NCBI RefSeq assembly: GCF_016836705.1
Contig: NZ_JAFCGY010000043.1
Coordinates: 1 to 39,496 of the forward strand
Source: Mesorhizobium caraganae
GTDB taxonomy: Bacteria; Pseudomonadota; Alphaproteobacteria; Rhizobiales; Rhizobiaceae
Direction of reading: 5' to 3'
Length of the DNA stretch: 39,496 bases
Under the pieces are notes generated by a model. The model saw only the letters and a list, made by a program, of their open reading frames with translations, searched no databases and was not told the origin of the DNA. Of this stretch, positions 32,635-39,496 are shown piece by piece. The position numbers were made by a program, and so were the translations under genes. How positions within the stretch are numbered: the first letter of the stretch is position 1; each line of letters begins with the position of its first letter.

Positions 32635-32638
32635 CGAG

Positions 32639-33169
32639 ATGACCACACCCATCATCAGTTCCTGGCATGGCCGTCGCGTCGCAATGACCGGCGCTGCCTT
32701 GCTGGGCCTGGCGGTGTTGCTCGTCGGCTTCGCAGCGCTGGCGGCGGAGTTGCCCGCACTCACCGGTCGTGTCGTCGACAATGCCGACATCATCGATGCC
32801 GCGACCGAGGCGGCGCTGACGCAGAAGCTGACCGAGTTCGAGACCAAAGGCTCCGACCAGATCGTCGTCGCCACGGTTCCCAGCCTCGACGGCGAGGAGA
32901 TCGAACCTTACGCCAACCGGCTGTTCAACTTCTGGCAGCTCGGCCAGGCGGGCAAGAACAATGGCGTGCTTCTGCTGGTGGCCAGGAACGACCGCAAGAT
33001 GCGCATCGAGGTCGGCTATGGGCTGGAGGGCGCGCTGACCAATTCGCACGCCACACGGATCATTGAAAACGACATGGTGCCGGCCTTCCGCGCCGGCGAT
33101 TTCTCCGGTGGCCTTTCCAAGGCCGTCGACGACATCATCAAGGTGCTCGAGGACAGTCATGGCGCTTGA
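32639..33169 (+). CDS. TPM-domain protein, copy 2, truncated and without membrane anchor
   Basis: A 176-aa protein 4 nt after copy 1. It has its own signal peptide (MTGAALLGLAVLLVGFAALA) and an almost intact TPM domain, but stops at LEDSHGA where the other copies continue with LEGNPEELEARGKR, a transmembrane helix and the Gly/Ser tail. A second frame just after the stop still spells LEGNPEALEAVS, so a frameshift or recombination junction lies near 33150-33180. The product would be a free periplasmic TPM domain, or the gene is decaying. Confidence 0.75.
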   Translation: MTTPIISSWHGRRVAMTGAALLGLAVLLVGFAALAAELPALTGRVVDNADIIDAATEAALTQKLTEFETKGSDQIVVATVPSLDGEEIEPYANRLFNFWQLGQAGKNNGVLLLVARNDRKMRIEVGYGLEGALTNSHATRIIENDMVPAFRAGDFSGGLSKAVDDIIKVLEDSHGA

Positions 33170-33202
33170 GGGCAATCCGGAAGCGTTGGAGGCGGTGTCG
33201 AT

Positions 33203-34096
33203 ATGATGATGCCCATCATCAGCCCCTCCAGGCGTTTCACCGCCGGTGCGTTGTTTGCCCTGGCGGTGTTGATCTTCGGCTTTGCCGCCATGGCGGCGGA
33301 GTTGCCCGCGCTCACCGGTCGCGTCGTCGACGATGCCGACATCATCGACCCCGCGACCGAGGCGGCGCTGACCCGGAAACTGGCCGACTTCGAGACCAAA
33401 GGCTCCGACCAGATCGTCGTGGCAACGATCAACAGTCTCGACGGAGAGGAGATCGAGCCCTACGCCAACCGGCTGTTCCGCTTCTGGAAGCTCGGCCAGG
33501 CCGGCGAGAACAATGGCGTGCTTTTACTGGTGGCGCCGAACGACCACAAGATGCGCATCGAGGTCGGTTATGGGCTGGAAGGCACGCTGACCGATCTGCA
33601 CACAAAACTGATCATCGAAAACGATATGGTGCCGGCTTTTCGTGCCGGCGATTTCTCCGGCGGTATTTCCAAAGCCGTCGACGACATGGTGATGGTGCTG
33701 GAAGGCAATCCCGAAGAGCTGGAAGCGCGCGGCAAGCGCAATCCGGCCGACAACAGCACGCCCATCGATCCCATCGTCGCGATCTTCCTGATCCTGTGGG
33801 CGACGATGTTCTTCGGCGGCCTGGCGATGGCCTTTCTGCCGCCGATCTTCGGCACCAAGCTGTCGCCGGGCGTGTATAAATGGCTGGGCATGACTTTTCG
33901 CTATGGCCAGGGACCGAGGGGATCGTCTTCGGGTTCAAGCAGCTGGACAACGAGTTCGTCGTCGGGCTGGTCCTCGGGCAGTGGATGGTCGTCAGGAAGT
34001 TCGGGCAGCAGCTGGTCGTCGGGCTCAAGCAGCGGCGGTGGGTTTTCAGGTGGCGGCGGTTCGTCCGGCGGTGGCGGGTCTTCAGGGAGCTGGTGA
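33203..34096 (+). CDS. TPM-domain protein, copy 3, membrane-anchored with long Ser/Gly tail
   Basis: A 297-aa protein starting with three ATG codons behind GGAGG (33188-33192). Signal peptide FTAGALFALAVLIFGFAAMA. The TPM domain is very close to copy 1 (GLEGTLTDLHTKLIIENDMV; SGGISKAVDDMVMVLEGNPE). A transmembrane helix follows (IVAIFLILWATMFFGGLAMA) and then a long Ser/Gly/Trp tail with repeated SSGSSWS-type units ending SSGSW. The tail is longer than in copy 1. The tandem copies probably arose by local duplication. Confidence 0.9.
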   Translation: MMMPIISPSRRFTAGALFALAVLIFGFAAMAAELPALTGRVVDDADIIDPATEAALTRKLADFETKGSDQIVVATINSLDGEEIEPYANRLFRFWKLGQAGENNGVLLLVAPNDHKMRIEVGYGLEGTLTDLHTKLIIENDMVPAFRAGDFSGGISKAVDDMVMVLEGNPEELEARGKRNPADNSTPIDPIVAIFLILWATMFFGGLAMAFLPPIFGTKLSPGVYKWLGMTFRYGQGPRGSSSGSSSWTTSSSSGWSSGSGWSSGSSGSSWSSGSSSGGGFSGGGGSSGGGGSSGSW

Positions 34097-34101
34097 GAGA
34101 C

Positions 34102-34740
34102 ATGGCAACACGACCGATCAGCCCGCAGGACCATGAGCGCATCGCCACCGCGATCCGTGCCGCCGAATCGAAAACCGACGGCGAGATCTACTGCGTCGTC
34201 GCGCATGCCAGCGACGGCTATTTCTTTCCGGCCGCCTTCATGGCGACATCCGGCATGCTGATCGTCAGCCTCGCCGTCGGCTATGGACTGGAAGCGTGGT
34301 GGCTGTCGATCAGGCTGCCGCATTTCGTCATTGTCCAACTGCTGGCGATGGCGTCGGTGCTCATTTTGTTGTGGGCGCTGCCGGCTTTGCGCATCCATCT
34401 GGTCCCGCGCCGGCAGCGTTATCAGGCGGCGCATGACAATGCGCTCAGGCAATTCCTCGCCCGTAACGTCCACCGCACCACGGCGCGCACCGGCGTGCTG
34501 GTCTTCGTGTCGATCGCCGAGCGCTATGCCGAAGTGGTCGCCGACTCGGGCATCAACAGCAAGGTCGGCCAGCATGTCTGGGACGGTGTTATCCGCGACC
34601 TCACGCAGCATGCCGGCGACGACCGCCTCGCCGACGGCTTCGTCAAGGCGATCGAGCAGGTCGGCGCGGTGCTGGCCGAGCATTTCCCGGTTACGTCGGG
34701 CGATGCCAACGAGCTCGACGATCATCTCGTAGAGATATGA
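34102..34740 (+). CDS. TPM-domain membrane protein, YgcG-operon type
   Basis: A 212-aa protein, 5 nt after copy 3, from ATG 34102. It begins ISPQDHERIATAIRAAESKT, then DGEIYCVVA, the start of the divergent TPM subfamily. It has two hydrophobic helices (FMATSGMLIVSLAVGYGLEA; FVIVQLLAMASVLILLWALP) and a C-terminal domain with TGVLVFVSIAERYAEVVADS, then GINSKVGQHVWDGVI. It is usually the last gene of LemA-TPM operons, matching its place here. Confidence 0.88.
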   Translation: MATRPISPQDHERIATAIRAAESKTDGEIYCVVAHASDGYFFPAAFMATSGMLIVSLAVGYGLEAWWLSIRLPHFVIVQLLAMASVLILLWALPALRIHLVPRRQRYQAAHDNALRQFLARNVHRTTARTGVLVFVSIAERYAEVVADSGINSKVGQHVWDGVIRDLTQHAGDDRLADGFVKAIEQVGAVLAEHFPVTSGDANELDDHLVEI

Positions 34741-34907
34741 AAAGCCAACAAACGCACCTGAGCCGGACGCCTGGCCGCCCGGCCGAGGGCGTTTTCGAGC
34801 AGGCTTTGCCCGATGTCAGCAAGTGTCGGGATCGGCTGTGAGAAAGCGGTTGGCTGGCAGACCTCGACTCTTGCAATCGGTCGACGCGGGTTTATGGTTA
34901 ACAAATC

Positions 34908-35414
34908 ATGAAGACCCTAAGCATCGACATCCGGAAAGCCGAACCGCGCGACGCCGGTGCCATCGCCGACGTGCATCAGCAGGCCTGGGAGGGCGCCTAT
35001 TCCGGCATCATCCCGCATCGCTCGCTGACCTCGATGATCAACCGCCGCGGCGCCGACTGGTGGGCGAACGCTATCCGCCGCGCTGCCACCGTGCTGGTGG
35101 TTGAGATCGGCGGCACCATTGCCGGCTATGCCACGATCGGCAAGAACCGCGCCCGCGAGCTGAAGCAGCAGGGCGAGATCTACGAGCTTTATTTGCGTCC
35201 GGAATATCAGGGCATCGGGCTCGGCAGCCGGCTGTTCAAGGCGGCGCGGGCACGGCTTGCCGACCACGGGCTGAAAGGCACGGTGGTGTGGGCGCTGGAA
35301 GACAACCAGAACGCGCTGGCCTTCTATGCCGGCGCCGGCGGCCGCGATGTCGCCGAAGGCGTCGAGATTTTCGAGCAGAGGGCGCTGAAAAAGGTCGCCT
35401 TCGTCTGGGAATAA
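34908..35414 (+). CDS. GNAT family N-acetyltransferase
   Basis: A 168-aa enzyme. The GNAT core is clear: IRKAEPRDAGAIADVHQQAW at the start, VVEIGGTIAGYATIG (strand 3), IYELYLRPEYQGIGLGSRLF with the acetyl-CoA loop Q-G-I-G-L-G (about 100-105), and WALEDNQNALAFYAGAGGRD. The substrate is unknown. It is preceded by a 167-nt gap with no recognised feature and stands alone. Confidence 0.92.
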   Translation: MKTLSIDIRKAEPRDAGAIADVHQQAWEGAYSGIIPHRSLTSMINRRGADWWANAIRRAATVLVVEIGGTIAGYATIGKNRARELKQQGEIYELYLRPEYQGIGLGSRLFKAARARLADHGLKGTVVWALEDNQNALAFYAGAGGRDVAEGVEIFEQRALKKVAFVWE

Positions 35415-35543
35415 CGAGCGCCGCCTCGGTTACAGCCCATTCACAAACTGTGCACTTCCATGAGCGCTCCGTACCAATCGCCGCATTGCGCCCTTGCGCT
35501 TCGCCCGCTATCGATCTTGGAAATCGAGAGAGGGATTTGAGCC

Positions 35544-36077
35544 ATGCGCATTGAAGCCATTGCCAGCGGAAAGAATCCGCCTGACGACGTCAACGTCATC
35601 ATCGAGGTGCCGATCGGCGGCGAGCCGATCAAATACGAGATGGACAAGGAGGCCGGCACGCTGTTCGTAGACCGCTTTCTGCACACCTCGATGCGCTACC
35701 CCGGCAATTACGGTTTCGTGCCGCATACGCTGTCGGGTGATGGCGATCCGATCGACGTTCTGGTCTGCAACACACGCGCGCTGGTGCCGGGCTGTGTCAT
35801 CAATGTGCGGCCAATCGGCGTCTTGATCATGGAAGACAATGCCGGCCAGGACGAGAAGATCATCGCCGTGCCGTCGCCCAAGCTGACGCTGCGCTACGAA
35901 AACGTCACCGAATACACGCAGCTGCCCGAGATCACCCGTGACCAGGTGCAGCACTTCTTCGAGCACTACAAGGATCTCGAACCCGGTAAATGGGTCAAGA
36001 TCGAAGGCTGGCACGATTCCAAATACGCCAAGAAGATGATTATCGACGCGATCGCGCGGGCGAAGGCGGCGAAGTAG
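35544..36077 (+). CDS. ppa: inorganic pyrophosphatase
   Basis: A 177-aa family I enzyme that hydrolyses pyrophosphate to drive biosynthesis. The active-site blocks are intact: FLHTSMRYPGNYGFVPHTLS, GDGDPIDVLV (metal-binding acids), and MEDNAGQDEKIIAVPSPK. The ribosome binding site GAGAGAGGG lies ahead of ATG 35544. The length is typical of alphaproteobacterial Ppa. Confidence 0.97.
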   Translation: MRIEAIASGKNPPDDVNVIIEVPIGGEPIKYEMDKEAGTLFVDRFLHTSMRYPGNYGFVPHTLSGDGDPIDVLVCNTRALVPGCVINVRPIGVLIMEDNAGQDEKIIAVPSPKLTLRYENVTEYTQLPEITRDQVQHFFEHYKDLEPGKWVKIEGWHDSKYAKKMIIDAIARAKAAK

Positions 36078-36112
36078 GCGGCGACGCTGGGGGTGCGAGC
36101 GGCCGCTAAGCA

Positions 36113-36348
36113 CGGCGCCGCCCCTCATCCGCCTGCCGGCACCTTCTCCCCGTGTAGTGACGGGGAGAAGGGAGTAGCCCGGCCCTCGGCTTCTCATTCT
36201 GCAACGTGTAATTGGCGAAAGCTGCGATGACAGCGTCTTTCTCCCCGTCACTATACAGGGAGTTGAGGAATGGTCCGCGAAGCGGACGAAAAGCCAACTG
36301 CTTGGCTTTTCGAATGACGAACGTCCGGCAGGACAATGAGGGGCAGCA
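36113..36348. repeat. rhizobial palindromic repeat, mosaic of families A and B
   Basis: The left part matches family A (GCCGCCCCTCAT..., CTCCCCGTGTAGTGACGGGG). The right part matches family B (GTCCGCGAAGCGGAC, AAAAGCCAACTGCTTGGCTT, CGTCCGGCAGGACAATGAGG). It fills the 36078-36393 gap between ppa and the convergent hypothetical gene. Nothing else is seen there. Confidence 0.7.
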
Positions 36349-36393
36349 CGAACCGACGACACTGCATAAGGGGCGTTCCAACGCGAACGGCCC

Positions 36394-36990
36394 TTAGTTA
36401 TCCACCTTGCCAAACGCCGGCACATCGCCAATGACGGTGTGCTTGTCCTTGCCGCAGGCGAAACTCTTGGCCTTTTCGTCGGCCAGTTTGCGCGCCTGGT
36501 CGTTGGCTTGCGGGTTGCCGGTGGCGAGCACAAGGCCGATGGTGCAGCCATCGCGGGCTTCCATCTGGCCGACCTTGGCGACGAGCAGCACTTCGGTCGG
36601 CTTGTTCTCGTCTTCGGGATTGCTGATCGAACGGCGGTGGATGACGGCGAAAGGAACGGCGACGTCGCCCTTGCTCTCGATGCGCCATTCGACCTTGGCG
36701 CCGGACGAATTGAATCCGGAAAAGCTCTCCCAGACCGAGGTCATGTCGCCGCCGGGTGGAAAACCGTAGAACAGCGATTCCCGCGCATCGTCATAGGCGA
36801 TCAGCACGGGATAGCCGCGATAGCCGGCGCAGGCGAGTTCAGCCCAGTCGCCGTCGCCTTCGTCCGCCTGCGCATAGATGACGCAGTCCTTTTGCGAATC
36901 GAGGTCGGTGTAGGCGCTGGATATGCCATCGGCATCGGCTGCCTGGCAGAGGCCGGCAAGGGCAAAGGGGACAAGCAGCAGGGTGCGCAT
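36394..36990 (-). CDS. secreted hypothetical protein
   Basis: A 198-aa protein with a short signal peptide (MRTLLLVPFALAGLCQAADA). The mature part has four cysteines (KDCVIYAQ, ELACAGYRG, RDGCTIGLVL, SFACGKD) that could form two disulfides, and repeated aromatic-acidic segments (DEGDGDWAEL, GDMTSVWESFSGF). It resembles conserved periplasmic proteins of unknown function in rhizobia. No domain is recognised. Confidence 0.75.
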   Translation of the reverse strand: MRTLLLVPFALAGLCQAADADGISSAYTDLDSQKDCVIYAQADEGDGDWAELACAGYRGYPVLIAYDDARESLFYGFPPGGDMTSVWESFSGFNSSGAKVEWRIESKGDVAVPFAVIHRRSISNPEDENKPTEVLLVAKVGQMEARDGCTIGLVLATGNPQANDQARKLADEKAKSFACGKDKHTVIGDVPAFGKVDN

Positions 36991-37064
36991 GTGGACGTCT
37001 CCCGTGGAGTTCGTTCCAGCCTATCGTCAAATTTTCGACAGGCCTAGCGTGCGCTATCAGGGGG

Positions 37065-37239
37065 TTGGCGCCGCCCCTCATTGCCCTGCCGGGCATTTCT
37101 CCCCGTGAACGGGGAGAAAGAGGCTGGCCGCCCGGCGATACTCTTGCAACGTTGGTGATTGGCGAAATCGGTGATGGGAGCGCCCCTCGCCCCGTTTACG
37201 GGGAGAGGATGCCGGCAGGCAGGTGAGGGGCGGCGCCAA
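37065..37239. repeat. rhizobial palindromic repeat (family A) with 16-bp perfect terminal inverted repeats
   Basis: TTGGCGCCGCCCCTCA (37065-37080) and TGAGGGGCGGCGCCAA (37224-37239) are exact complements. Inside are CTCCCCGTGAACGGGGAG and CCCCGTTTACGGGGAG hairpins and a TGATTGGCGAAATC core shared with the copy at 21755-21932. It lies between the hypothetical gene and the end of the TetR gene. Confidence 0.8.
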
Positions 37240-37251
37240 CGCTCGAAAATG

Positions 37252-37872
37252 TTATTTCTTCAAGCTCGCCTCAATCAGCAGGTCGGCGTTGCGGGCTACC
37301 GATGCCGCGGGTCCGCCGAGGCCGAACAACTGGCCGCTGATGTAGGCGCCCTCGATCATGAGCAGCAGGCCGTCGCCCAGCGTGTCAGGGTCTTGCGCGC
37401 CCATCGCTGCCGCCATTTCGCGCAAGCGGTGGCGCAGCTCCTGCTTGTTGGCCTCGCTGACGACGCGAGCCGGATGGCCGTGTTCCGGGTATTCCACCGC
37501 CGCGTTGGTCATGCCGCAGCCGCGATAGTCCGGTCTTTGCGTACGCTTGCCGACGCGGGTCAGGAAGGCGCTGATCTGCGCGCGCGGGTTGCCGGGATGG
37601 GCGGCCACGGCTTCGTCGAAACGCTCCCAATATTCACGGTCATATTGCCTGAGATACGAAGCGGCGAGCTCGTCCTTGGAGGGAAAGCTGCGGTAGAGGC
37701 TGGGCTTGGTGACGCCGGCGCGCTTGACGATTTCGTCGACGCCGATCGCCCTGATGCCGCGCCGGTAGAACAGGTCGTAGGCGACGTCGAGGATCTTCTT
37801 GGCAGCTTTGGGCGGCGCCGCTGCATGACCGTCATTGATGGTCAGTTCAATTTTTTTGTCCGTTGGCATCAT
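37252..37872 (-). CDS. TetR family transcriptional regulator
   Basis: A 206-aa repressor. The N-terminal helix-turn-helix is AYDLFYRRGIRAIGVDEIVK, then RAGVTKPSLYRSFPSKDELA (about 30-70). The C-terminal half is helical and carries a ligand pocket type seen in TetR_C domains (RPDYRGCGMTNAAVEYPE). It is divergent from the MFS gene, with two palindromic operators in the 71-nt gap, so it most likely represses that transporter and itself. Confidence 0.93.
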   Translation of the reverse strand: MMPTDKKIELTINDGHAAAPPKAAKKILDVAYDLFYRRGIRAIGVDEIVKRAGVTKPSLYRSFPSKDELAASYLRQYDREYWERFDEAVAAHPGNPRAQISAFLTRVGKRTQRPDYRGCGMTNAAVEYPEHGHPARVVSEANKQELRHRLREMAAAMGAQDPDTLGDGLLLMIEGAYISGQLFGLGGPAASVARNADLLIEASLKK

Positions 37873-37881
37873 GTGGCTCGA

Positions 37882-37943
37882 TTGACAATGTTACCGATCG
37901 GTACGTATACATACCTCCACCCTGCAACGTACCGGTCAGTAAC
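37882..37943 (+). promoter_or_regulatory. MFS promoter with two TetR operators
   Basis: A near-consensus promoter reads TTGACA (37882-37887), 18 bp, TATACA (37906-37911). GTTACCGATCGGTACG (37890-37905) fills the spacer exactly. A second site, CGTACCGGTCAGTAAC (37928-37943), is the same motif in reverse complement with two changes, and ends at the base before the MFS ATG. A repressor bound here would block RNA polymerase directly. No Shine-Dalgarno is visible before the ATG. Confidence 0.8.
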
Positions 37944-39227
37944 ATGATAGCTCAATCCCGTCCCTTTGGCCAGCGCTACGCTTTCGTCGTGGTCGGCGTC
38001 ATCTTCCTCTGCCTGCTGATCGCGGCCGGTCTGCGTTCGGCTCCCTCCGTGATGATGCTGCCGCTGGACAAAAGCTTCGGCTGGGGGCGCGATACCGTTT
38101 CGGTTGCCGCTGCCATCGGTATCTTCCTCTACGGTCTGACAGGGCCGTTCGCCGCCGCGCTGATGGAGCGGATCGGACTGCGCCGTACGCTGCTTGCCTC
38201 GCTGGTGATCATGTCGGGCTCGACCGCGCTCAGCCTGCTGATGACCGAGCCCTGGCACCTGTTCCTCACCTGGGGTGTGTTTTCCGGCATCGGTTCGGGC
38301 GCTGTCGCCACCGTGCTCGGCGCCACCATCGTCAATCGCTGGTTCAAGACCAATCGCGGCCTCGTCATGGGGCTGATGTCGGCCTCCAGCGCCACCGGCC
38401 TGCTGGTGTTCCTGCCGCTGCTCGCCTCGCTCGCCCAGTCGGGCGGCTGGCAGCCGGTCGCCATTGCCGTCTCTGTTGCCACCGCCTGTCTTCTGCCGCT
38501 GGTCTGGCTGCTGGTGCCGGAACGCCCGGCTTCGATCGGCATGGTGCGCTATGGCGCCGAGGCCGATGACGTGCCGCCGGTGTCGCCGGCCTCGCAAGGC
38601 AATTTCCTGGCGCATACGCTCAACACGCTGCGCCGTGCCGCGGGAACCAGGGTATTCTGGTATCTGTTCGCCACCTTCTTCGTCTGCGGATTCACCACCA
38701 ACGGGCTGGTCGGCACCCATCTGATCTCCTTTTGCGGCGACATGGGCATCGGCGAGGTGCAGGCGGCCGGCCTTTTGTCGATGATGGGCATTTTCGATCT
38801 GATCGGCACGACGCTGTCGGGTTGGCTCACCGACCGTTTCGACCCGCGCAAGCTGCTCGGTGTCTACTATGGCATTCGCGGCCTGTCGCTGATTTACCTG
38901 CCCTATTCCGGCTTCTCGGCGACCAGCCTGATCATCTTTGCCGTGCTCTACGGTCTCGACTGGATCGCCACCGTGCCGCCGACGCTCAGGCTCGCCAACG
39001 AAGCCTTCGGCGACCGCAGCGGCCCGATCGTGTTCGGCTGGATCGTCGCCGGCCACCAGGTGGGCGCCGCCGCTGCCGCTGCCTTTGGCGGCACCATGCG
39101 CGAGCTGCAGGGCAATTACGAACTGGCCTTCCTGATCGCCGGCATGACCGCGATTGCCGCGGCGTGTATTTCGCTGCTGATCAACACGAGCCGGCCTGCG
39201 TTCGACCCGGAGCCGCAGGTGGCTTAA
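37944..39227 (+). CDS. MFS transporter
   Basis: A 427-aa inner-membrane carrier with 12 predicted hydrophobic helices, starting at ATG 37944. The conserved loop 2-3 region is present (ALMERIGLRRTLLASLVIMS), and SGWLTDRFDPRKLLGVYYGI is the matching motif in the second half. The N-terminus MIAQSRPFGQRYAFVVVGVI and APSVMMLPLDKSFGWGRDTV match the oxalate/formate-antiporter and monocarboxylate-like MFS group, but the substrate is unknown. Earlier in-frame starts lie upstream of its promoter. Confidence 0.92.
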   Translation: MIAQSRPFGQRYAFVVVGVIFLCLLIAAGLRSAPSVMMLPLDKSFGWGRDTVSVAAAIGIFLYGLTGPFAAALMERIGLRRTLLASLVIMSGSTALSLLMTEPWHLFLTWGVFSGIGSGAVATVLGATIVNRWFKTNRGLVMGLMSASSATGLLVFLPLLASLAQSGGWQPVAIAVSVATACLLPLVWLLVPERPASIGMVRYGAEADDVPPVSPASQGNFLAHTLNTLRRAAGTRVFWYLFATFFVCGFTTNGLVGTHLISFCGDMGIGEVQAAGLLSMMGIFDLIGTTLSGWLTDRFDPRKLLGVYYGIRGLSLIYLPYSGFSATSLIIFAVLYGLDWIATVPPTLRLANEAFGDRSGPIVFGWIVAGHQVGAAAAAAFGGTMRELQGNYELAFLIAGMTAIAAACISLLINTSRPAFDPEPQVA

Positions 39228-39239
39228 GCGCGACGGTAA

Positions 39240-39390
39240 TCTCCCCCCTTGAGGGGGAGATGGCCGCGAAGCGGCCAGAGGGGGTCGGTCCGACCGGGCT
39301 CGGCGTCCTTGCGGCGAAGGAGGAGGTCAGCACTCTACGCGCGGCGACCCCCTCTGTCGCCTTCGGCGACATCTCCCCCTCAAGGGCAGG
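39240..39390. repeat. rhizobial palindromic repeat (family C)
   Basis: CTCCCCCCTTGAGGGGGAG at the left end and CATCTCCCCCTCAAGGG at the right, with GGCCGCGAAGCGGCC and GTCGCCTTCGGCGAC stems, matches 25239-25387. It separates the MFS gene from the partial gene at the right edge. Confidence 0.7.
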
Positions 39391-39391
39391 G

Positions 39392-39496
39392 CTATCGCAT
39401 ATGAGTAAAGAGGTCATAGAAGAAGTCTTTGCTCCAGTTTGCCCTTCGCATCTTGCTGGCGATAGGTTTGTCGAGCGGATGGGCAGCCAAGATGTT
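39392..39496 (-). CDS. C-terminal fragment of an unidentified protein (runs off right edge)
   Basis: The minus strand is open from the window edge to a TAG at 39392-39394 (34 codons). The translation ends with PIASKMRRANWSKDFFYDLF, then THMR. The Trp/Phe-rich end looks like genuine protein. The plus strand is also open here, from an ATG at 39401, so the choice of strand is not certain. No family is recognised. Confidence 0.35.
   Translation of the reverse strand, partial: NILAAHPLDKPIASKMRRANWSKDFFYDLFTHMR

Noticed and set aside
37869..39056. A 395-codon minus-strand frame opposite the MFS gene
   Set aside because: It is a shadow of the MFS coding strand, very hydrophilic, with no recognisable fold.
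39181..39417. Minus-strand frame encoding EGEMSPKATEG-type sequence at the right edge
   Set aside because: It is read-through of the family C palindromic repeat; the same peptide string appears in the other copy near 25240-25390.

Overview
The window looks like a chromosomal segment of a rhizobial alphaproteobacterium, most likely Mesorhizobium or a close relative. The evidence is the GC-rich codon use of the flanking genes, a SyrA/ExoX-type exopolysaccharide repressor homologue, a YggT-DUF167 pair, and many intergenic palindromic repeats of the kind common in Mesorhizobium and other Rhizobiales. The genus is an inference from gene content; no 16S or other marker is present.

Left flank (1-3422): thinly coded and partly decayed. 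It holds the start of a GNAT acetyltransferase running off the left edge, a c-type cytochrome that has lost its export signal, an EthD-like small protein, a small conserved rhizobial protein, a SyrA-like membrane protein and a GFA-family zinc protein.

Integrative element (3423-16478): about 13 kb inserted in the 3' end of a tRNA-Ala(CGC) gene. A 22-bp direct repeat marks both ends (3423-3444 and 16457-16478), a tyrosine integrase sits just inside the left end, and 12-bp-spaced GGGTACGC iterons lie just inside both ends. The cargo reads as a defence island. It has a complete type I restriction-modification operon (hsdM, hsdS, a 107-aa unknown, hsdR); a PIN-like nuclease with a 112-aa partner; a serine recombinase followed 5 nt later by a protein with ADP-ribosyltransferase-like motifs; a zinc-finger protein plus ParB/sulfiredoxin-fold protein operon; and, next to the right end, a HEPN-motif protein with three C-terminal zinc ribbons. 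No conjugation or phage structural genes are visible. The PIN, ART-like and HEPN genes are the best candidates for undescribed defence or abortive-infection functions.

Right flank (16537-39496): ordinary, dense, GC-rich chromosome. In order it holds yggT-DUF167; a CUT1-type ABC importer cluster (RpiR regulator, ATPase and SDR on the minus strand, divergent from the binding protein, two permeases and an MlrC-like M81 metallopeptidase); an M3 oligopeptidase; an NTF2-like secreted protein with a beta-carbonic anhydrase; a DUF429 protein with a PdxY-like kinase; a LemA-TPM operon in which the TPM gene is present three times in tandem (the middle copy lost its membrane anchor) followed by a fourth, membrane-type TPM gene; a GNAT protein; inorganic pyrophosphatase; a secreted hypothetical protein; and a divergent TetR/MFS pair with two well-defined operators. 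Palindromic repeats fill most gaps. One appears to supply the start codon of the first TPM gene, and another lies between the ABC binding protein and its permeases behind an intrinsic-terminator-like hairpin.
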